Source of the DNA: CAZVRZ01 sp964629965
Lineage (GTDB): Bacteria; Chloroflexota; Anaerolineae; Anaerolineales; UBA4823
Direction of reading: 5' to 3'
Assembly (NCBI GenBank): GCA_964629965.1
Contig: CAZVRZ010000105.1
Coordinates: forward strand, 1-19,221
Length of the DNA: 19,221 nucleotides
Position numbers and translations under genes: made by a program. The notes under the pieces are model-generated. The model had not been told where the DNA came from. It made no database searches and worked only from the letters and a program-made list of their open reading frames with translations. How positions within the stretch are numbered: the first letter of the stretch is position 1; every line of letters begins with the position of its first letter. Shown here piece by piece: positions 15,601 through 19,221 of the stretch.

Positions 15601-16313
15601 CTGACCAAGATTGTACCCGGTTCGGCAGATGATTCCATCCTGGCTGCAATGGCAATCGCCATACCCATGGCAGTATCTTCCTGGTATTGTCCAGGTTCGC
15701 CCAGGCTGCCGACGATCACTTCGCCGGTATTAATCCCCACGCGCAAACGCAGATCGATGCCCTTATCCTTTAGACTGGCGGCAAATTGCTGAACCGCTCG
15801 CTGCATGGCCAACGCCGCCAACAAGGCCCGCTCCGGATCATCCTCGTACATTTCGGTAGCGCCAAAAAAGGCTAGTAAACCATCGCCGCGAAATTGATCC
15901 ACTTTACCACCGAAGCGATAAATTTCCTGTTCTTGCAAATTCAACATCCGGCTCATCAGGTCAACCCAAGTTTCATTACCTACTTCTTCCAGCAAATGCG
16001 TAGATCCGGTGACATCGGTCACAATAACAGTAATGATACGGCGCTCGCCTACCAAGCCAATCTGCGCGGTTGTCTCGGGTGAAGCCTCTGGAAGAAAACT
16101 TAATTGCCCATCCAAAGGAGGATAAGGATACTCGAGCAAATTCGAGTCGTTTTCTAGAACCTGCGGTAGGCTGACCCCGCATGTGCCACAAAACTTATAA
16201 AACAATGGGTTCGAGCAACCACAACGGGGACAGGCACGTGTCAATGAAGTTCCGCACATACCGCAGAACTTCATATCGGCAGGACTTTCAAAACCACATT
16301 TCGGACAGCGCAT
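12567..16313 (-). CDS. Zinc ribbon - class III cyclase-like - AAA/STAND ATPase - TPR signalling protein
   Basis: A 1248-residue multidomain regulator. Residues 1-47 hold two zinc ribbons (C3/C6/C17/C20 and C28/C31/C42/C45). Residues about 91-275 are a class III nucleotide cyclase homology domain: metal aspartates D100 (VTDVTGST) and D144 (FRGDG) and R225 (AARME) are present. However, the KxxGD lysine is Q140, and the usual DTVNxAxR segment reads MAIAIAAR, so the base-recognising Asp is M218 and the transition-state Asn is A221. An AAA_16/STAND-like ATPase follows, with Walker A GEAGLGKS (322-329), Walker B LLVADLQWAD (465-474) and GGNPYYIQEL near 561. TPR-like helical repeats fill about 720-1240. 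The protein has no membrane span. It probably senses a ligand or partner through the TPRs. The start codon follows a hairpin with no clear Shine-Dalgarno. Confidence 0.85.
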   Translation of the reverse strand: MRCPKCGFESPADMKFCGMCGTSLTRACPRCGCSNPLFYKFCGTCGVSLPQVLENDSNLLEYPYPPLDGQLSFLPEASPETTAQIGLVGERRIITVIVTDVTGSTHLLEEVGNETWVDLMSRMLNLQEQEIYRFGGKVDQFRGDGLLAFFGATEMYEDDPERALLAALAMQRAVQQFAASLKDKGIDLRLRVGINTGEVIVGSLGEPGQYQEDTAMGMAIAIAARMESSAEPGTILVSDYTYRLVPSQFEWLSLGKISIKGVSHPLEVYRPISTRLESERSPALETSDYRVPLIGREKEFESLKIAMTDLSQGRGGIVTLSGEAGLGKSFLVTRLRQHFVRQEALLAEMGQSTPSAILSFRTRCRSYDRSRPFAMWITLLHGWLGVEQAASEEHIQQKLREDSQSLWGDRLNDYYPYLCRFLGLPVESPYSDKVRYLDAEQLRQQFFWTLRSWVDAMVQRGPLMLLVADLQWADTTSIQLMEYCLPLVDTAALLFILVLRPDRTAPSWEFIHRIETDYPHRLTDLELSPLTDAQSNMLIDAILGPSVLPEETRRLLVETSGGNPYYIQELVRSLFESGVLVQDHETQSVKLERPISSLDLPGSLMRLVRARIDRLPTETRHVLQLAAVIGQLFWSDVLQALAGAELPLRDHLILLQRENLIVERNRVPELGMEYYFSSSLLRDAAYDSMLTGPRTSSHARVAVFFEEMVGNETRRQYESLIAYQYRQAGDSHKELFYTLGAAEQARNIYANSEALRHCNRAYELLEQMLAVAVSDNQRYAVHTQMFEVLNMRHRLHGLMGNVEASDDDAEALIPLAHLMGDDPAWLIDALLCQPEVHGFETREHARLGIPMAEQALQLAQKVGDRHRELRSLIALSVLYNAMRDERWRDVSERALDLARELGDLNIEVNLLLGIGSSYGMDDVQSSASYLDAALAVCHKLNDKRTEMRLLSAIGEKYERDGDYYRLLTDYELKRLQISREIGDRLSEGFLLMSCAQVQGLYLGDYEKALKLTHQSVEITQNLTHSLYPRLRLAQLQIALGNLDAAQDNLELARPKAALDVSDIGRAGLGLVESILRNKLGAWSDYEQALAAAQKVTWLAGEKLVSRQYALAANCQMCQSYLGLAGLEMDDEKRKSFYRQALGASLQAYEIYQQFGFVQIIECSSEEVLYFYSRALAANDQCDESVRQAEAAYCEMMRKHDLIPLDNLYRQTYLNIALHRSIQAGMKEVVECQRSSESSKRASSSELLP

Positions 16314-16321
16314 AGATCAAC

Positions 16322-16354
16322 AAAAGGGCGCTGCCAACGCGGAAGCGCCCAAAA
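16322..16354 (-). terminator. Terminator-like hairpin just upstream of the cyclase-like start
   Basis: GGGCGCT (16326-16332) and AGCGCCC (16344-16350) form a 7-bp GC-rich stem with an 11-base loop. It is flanked by AAAA on both sides, so the minus-strand transcript has TTTT after the stem. It should terminate or attenuate the transcript of the cyclic-nucleotide-binding gene that ends at 16378. The stem ends only 12 bases before the ATG at 16313. Confidence 0.65.
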
Positions 16355-16377
16355 GGTACACGAAAGAACCGACAGGT

Positions 16378-16812
16378 TTAAAGAACTTCCAAAGCAAGTC
16401 GGAAACGCTTAGCAAGCTCTTGAAGGATTTCCACAGCCATTTCTGCATCTTCACGTACTGTACCCAGGAAATCCCAACGTGTCAAGACCAGGCAGTTGGT
16501 TGCTTCCTTGGCAATGATCGAAGCAGTGCGCACACCATCATCTAGCAGAGCCAACTCCCCAAAATAATCTCCCGGACCAAAATGATTGACAACCACCATG
16601 GTACCATCGGTGCGTTCCCGGATCACATCGACCTGGCCTGAAATGATAATGAAAAATCCTTCCCCGCCCATGCCCTGTTTGACAATTTCTTTGTCAACAA
16701 GATACTCGCGTTCCACAAAACGCTTAGCCAACACTTCGAGGTGTTTGTGCGTGAGCGTCTGGAACAGAGGAACCTTATGCAAAAATTCAATTACTTCTTT
16801 TGTGCTCGCCAT
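16378..16812 (-). CDS. Stand-alone cyclic-nucleotide-binding domain protein
   Basis: A 144-residue protein made of one cyclic-nucleotide-binding (Crp/PKA regulatory-type) beta-barrel with flanking helices and no DNA-binding domain. The phosphate-binding cassette FGELALLDDGVRTAS (84-98) keeps E86, which contacts the ribose 2'-OH in known members, and R95, which binds the cyclic phosphate, at the usual nine-residue spacing. The Thr after the Arg (T96) occurs in cGMP-selective eukaryotic domains, but also among bacterial cAMP receptors as Thr or Ser, so the ligand is open. With no effector domain, it may act by binding a partner. It lies 41 bases downstream of a small membrane-protein gene and upstream of the cyclase-like gene. 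GAGGTGA (16819-16825) supports the ATG. Confidence 0.88.
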   Translation of the reverse strand: MASTKEVIEFLHKVPLFQTLTHKHLEVLAKRFVEREYLVDKEIVKQGMGGEGFFIIISGQVDVIRERTDGTMVVVNHFGPGDYFGELALLDDGVRTASIIAKEATNCLVLTRWDFLGTVREDAEMAVEILQELAKRFRLALEVL

Positions 16813-16853
16813 ATGTATTCACCTCACAGTCTATTTTACATCAAAACGGCCAA

Positions 16854-17177
16854 TCACACGACAAAATACAAGATCAAGATGAGCAATTCGATCGCCCCAG
16901 CCCAGGTAAACATCGTCCAGGAGACCGGCTTACCGGCAAGACGAGCCAGGTGTTCTGCACTAAATATCACATATCCCAACCAGACAAAGGCAGCGATCAG
17001 GATCGTCACAATACCGATCAAATCCAGGGGGGCGGTGTCGTTGGAGAAAGCCAGGTACACTTCGATCACAACCTGCCGGAAAAGGTATATTTCGATAAAG
17101 CCTCCAACTGCCGTGATCAGCCACAACAACCAGGCCAGGATCCTTTCGGCAGTACCTCTTGCTCCCTGGATTGACAC
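16854..17177 (-). CDS. Small three-helix membrane protein
   Basis: A 107-residue protein with three predicted membrane helices (about 12-34, 52-75 and 87-107) joined by short loops. I do not recognise a family. The start is GTG, fixed by an excellent AAGGAGG (17184-17190) six bases upstream; no ATG lies nearby. The C-terminus ends inside the last helix. It follows oppF by 92 bases and precedes the cyclic-nucleotide-binding gene by 41 bases, so these three could share a transcript. A membrane partner for the cyclic-nucleotide-binding protein is an inference from adjacency only. Confidence 0.75.
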   Translation of the reverse strand: MSIQGARGTAERILAWLLWLITAVGGFIEIYLFRQVVIEVYLAFSNDTAPLDLIGIVTILIAAFVWLGYVIFSAEHLARLAGKPVSWTMFTWAGAIELLILILYFVV

Positions 17178-17213
17178 TCTAATCCTCCTTAGAATCTTCT
17201 GATCGTTCTGATA

Positions 17214-17266
17214 GGGCGAAACGGGTTTTGCTTACCACAGGCAACGCTCATTTCACTGTTTCGCCC
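17214..17266 (-). repeat. Long-range 9-bp stem after the oppF stop
   Basis: GGGCGAAAC (17214-17222) and GTTTCGCCC (17258-17266) are perfect inverted copies separated by 35 bases. A smaller TTGC/GCAA stem can form within the loop. On the minus strand it begins about 3 bases after the OppF stop and lacks a T-run. An RNA stability or processing element is more likely than an intrinsic terminator. Confidence 0.5.
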
Positions 17267-17269
17267 CGA

Positions 17270-18304
17270 CTAAATACCTTTCAATTGCAATTCCTCAGAA
17301 CGATGGCAGGCCACAAAGTGATCGGGTTTAAGCTCACGGAATTCCGGCGTTTTCTCCTTACAGATATCCGTTGCATAACTACAGCGCGGATGGAAATAGC
17401 AGCCGGGAGGCGGGTTCGAAGGATCAGCCACCTCGCCCTGCATGATGATGCGCCCAGACTTATACTTCGGATCCGGCTTGGGAACCGCAGACATCAGCGC
17501 TTCGGTGTAAGGATGCAAGGGATTCAAGTAAAGCGCCTCGGCGCCTGCCATTTCCGCTACCTTACCCACATACATCACAGCCACACGATCCGAGATGTGC
17601 TGCACCACGCTCAAGTCATGAGCCACGAAAATGTAAGCCAGGTTGAAATCCTTCTGCAAATCTTGCAGCAGATTGAGCGTCTGAGCCTGAATGGAAACAT
17701 CCAGGGCCGAAACCGGCTCATCGCAGATCACCAACCGGGGATTCATAGAGAGCGCCCGGGCAATGCCGATGCGCTGGCGCTGACCGCCGGAGAATTCGTG
17801 GGGATAACGGCGCAGGTGATCGGCCCGCAAGCCCACGCGTTCCAGTAAACTAACGATCACTTCTTCGCTTTCCGGGAGTTTGTATCTCCCATGAATGATC
17901 ATCGGCTCGGCGATAATATCGGAGACGGTCATGCGTGGGTTGAGCGAGTTGATCGGATCCTGGAAGATCATGGCGATTTCCTGGCGGATAAGTTTTAGCT
18001 GGTCGCGATTCAACTTTAACAAATCCACCATTTCCCCAGAACTGTTTCCCAGGAGTTTCGAGCGAAAGTGCACTTGGCCTGCGGTTGGCTGGTACAGGCG
18101 GATGATACAGCGCCCGGCAGTGGTCTTGCCGCAGCCGCTTTCGCCCACCAATCCCAATGTTTCGCCTTCACGAACAAAGAAAGTCACATCATCCACGGCC
18201 TTGACATACCCGACTGTTTTCCTCATCAAGCCTTTTTGGATGGGGAAATACTTCTTCAACCCACTCACATCGAGCAATATATTTTCTTTGATATTACCAG
18301 CCAT
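17270..18304 (-). CDS. oppF: Oligopeptide/dipeptide ABC transporter ATP-binding protein OppF/DppF
   Basis: A 344-residue cytoplasmic ATPase that powers uptake of peptides or related solutes together with OppD and two permeases. Visible motifs are Walker A GESGCGKT (54-61), Q-loop FQDP (114-117), signature SGGQ (172-175), Walker B LVICDEP (191-197) and the H-loop histidine H229. The C-terminal oligopeptide-transporter extension has PPPGCYFHPRC and four cysteines, C302, C308, C315 and C333, in the spacing seen in family members that can hold an iron-sulfur cluster. The ATG lies 2 bases after the oppD stop, and its ribosome site (GAGGAGGTG) is the end of oppD, so the two are coupled. Solute specificity cannot be inferred; some relatives move sugars. 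Confidence 0.9.
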   Translation of the reverse strand: MAGNIKENILLDVSGLKKYFPIQKGLMRKTVGYVKAVDDVTFFVREGETLGLVGESGCGKTTAGRCIIRLYQPTAGQVHFRSKLLGNSSGEMVDLLKLNRDQLKLIRQEIAMIFQDPINSLNPRMTVSDIIAEPMIIHGRYKLPESEEVIVSLLERVGLRADHLRRYPHEFSGGQRQRIGIARALSMNPRLVICDEPVSALDVSIQAQTLNLLQDLQKDFNLAYIFVAHDLSVVQHISDRVAVMYVGKVAEMAGAEALYLNPLHPYTEALMSAVPKPDPKYKSGRIIMQGEVADPSNPPPGCYFHPRCSYATDICKEKTPEFRELKPDHFVACHRSEELQLKGI

Positions 18305-18306
18305 AC

Positions 18307-19221
18307 CTACACCTCCTCATATAACAGGCAGCGCGCCCAATGACCAGGATTAATTTCCTTCCAGGTAGGCTCGATGCGATCGCATTTGCCTGCCATAAAA
18401 GACGGACAGCGCGGGTGGAAAACACAACCCGGGGGCAGGTGAAAAGGATCCGGAACCATGCCCTCGATAGACGCCAGGCGCTGGCTGCTCTTTTTCCCCA
18501 CGTGGGGGATCGAACGCAGCAAAGCCTGTGTATAGGGATGCTTGGCTTCGTAGAACACATCCATCGTCCTGGCGCGTTCGACCTGCTTGCCCATATACAT
18601 GACGGTAATCTCCTCGGCCATGCCAGCGATCACGCCCAGGTTGTGGGTGATGAACATGATCGACATGTTTGCAGTTTCTTGAAGGCCACGCATAATATCC
18701 AGGATCTGGGCTTCGATCGACACATCCAACGCGGTGGTAGGTTCATCGGCAATCAACATGACAGGCTCGCAGGACAGGGCGATGGCAACCATCACACGCT
18801 GGCGCTGCCCGCCGCTCAATTGATGCGGATAGTTATCCACGCGCTCTTGCGGCTTGGGGATACCTACCTTGCGCAGCATGTCAATGGCAATTTCGCGCGC
18901 TTCTTCTTTGGTTATCTTACGATGCGCAGTGATCGATTCAGCCATCTGGTCACCCACTTTCTTGAGCGGCGTCAAACGGTGCAACATTAAGGCCTCGTTG
19001 ATGTGGGCACCGGCGGTATAGACCGGCGTCAGCGAGCTCATGGGTTCCTGAAAGATCATGCCAATCTCGCCACCGCGGATCTCACGGATCAATTCGCCGT
19101 CGGGATCGATCTTGGTGACATCGATCACATCCACTGCTTCGGATTGATTGTCTTTCTTGAGACGGCGGTAATACAACACCTCGCCCTGGGTGACCTTACC
19201 AGGCTTGGGAATCATATTCAT
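18307..19221 (-). CDS. oppD: Oligopeptide/dipeptide ABC transporter ATP-binding protein OppD/DppD (5' end outside window)
   Basis: The last 304 residues of the partner ATPase. The reading frame stays open through base 19221, and the Walker A region, which should precede the visible MIPKPGK segment, is missing. So the gene starts beyond the right edge and the Met at 19221 is internal. In the visible part, the Q-loop is FQEP (57-60), the signature LSGGQ (135-139), Walker B LIADEP (156-161) and the H-loop H193. The C-terminal PPGCVFHPRC extension has C266, C272, C280 and C298, the Cys set that binds a 4Fe-4S cluster in DppD/OppD proteins. Permease genes probably lie further right. Confidence 0.9.
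   Translation of the reverse strand: MNMIPKPGKVTQGEVLYYRRLKKDNQSEAVDVIDVTKIDPDGELIREIRGGEIGMIFQEPMSSLTPVYTAGAHINEALMLHRLTPLKKVGDQMAESITAHRKITKEEAREIAIDMLRKVGIPKPQERVDNYPHQLSGGQRQRVMVAIALSCEPVMLIADEPTTALDVSIEAQILDIMRGLQETANMSIMFITHNLGVIAGMAEEITVMYMGKQVERARTMDVFYEAKHPYTQALLRSIPHVGKKSSQRLASIEGMVPDPFHLPPGCVFHPRCPSFMAGKCDRIEPTWKEINPGHWARCLLYEEV

Noticed and set aside
17228..17848. 206-codon open frame on the plus strand over oppF
   Set aside because: It is antisense to clear ABC ATPase motifs; the His/Arg-rich translation is typical of a complementary frame.
17270..19221. OppDF as the energy source for the sugar-binding lipoprotein
   Set aside because: Family 1 sugar-binding proteins normally work with MalK-type ATPases and MalF/G permeases. 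OppDF use a different binding-protein family, and the distance and separate transcription argue against it.

Overview
The window looks like chromosome from a Chloroflexota bacterium, most likely class Anaerolineae. This rests on protein recognition (a Chloroflexi-type double-zinc-ribbon protein, large zinc-ribbon/cyclase/AAA/TPR proteins, GT-C membrane proteins with a characteristic C-terminal soluble domain), not on a marker gene. Exported proteins are held by lipobox or uncleaved helix anchors, as expected for a single-membrane envelope. No rRNA, tRNA, insertion sequence or CRISPR array was seen. Coding density is high and the only sizeable non-coding stretch is 6436-6717.

Left edge (1-718): a sigma70-like promoter and a short soluble double-zinc-ribbon protein of unknown function. 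Alpha-glucan block (788-10967): two divergent gene sets around a 282-base regulatory region. Leftward run a membrane-anchored GH13 amylase (MPDLN, GH13_36-like), a lipoprotein sugar-binding protein on a long Pro/Thr-rich tether, a cytoplasmic neopullulanase-type GH13_20 enzyme lacking the usual N-terminal CBM34, and a HEAT-like helical protein whose start overlaps the amylase stop. Rightward run a cytoplasmic GH13 alpha-glucosidase (QPDLN) and a membrane-anchored GH31 enzyme, closed by a terminator. A simple model is that the anchored GH13 and GH31 enzymes cut or remodel alpha-glucans outside, the lipoprotein captures oligosaccharides, and the two cytoplasmic enzymes finish hydrolysis. No sugar permease or MalK-type ATPase is present here.

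Signalling block (11017-17177, leftward): a 3-TM small membrane protein, a stand-alone cyclic-nucleotide-binding protein and a terminator-like hairpin, then a 1248-residue zinc-ribbon/class III cyclase-like/AAA/TPR protein overlapping a GT-C-type polytopic membrane protein. The cyclase-like domain keeps both metal aspartates but has Ala at the transition-state Asn position and Met at the base-recognising position, so it may be a degenerate cyclase.

Right edge (17270-19221, leftward): the two ATPases of an oligopeptide/dipeptide ABC transporter (OppD cut by the window edge, then OppF). A 9-bp long-range stem follows the OppF stop.

The most interesting points are the paired divergent promoters with palindromes at their -10 regions, the cyclase-like protein with lost catalytic residues near a cyclic-nucleotide receptor, the hairpin abutting its start codon without a Shine-Dalgarno, and the glucan locus that pairs outer- and inner-facing enzymes without a transporter.
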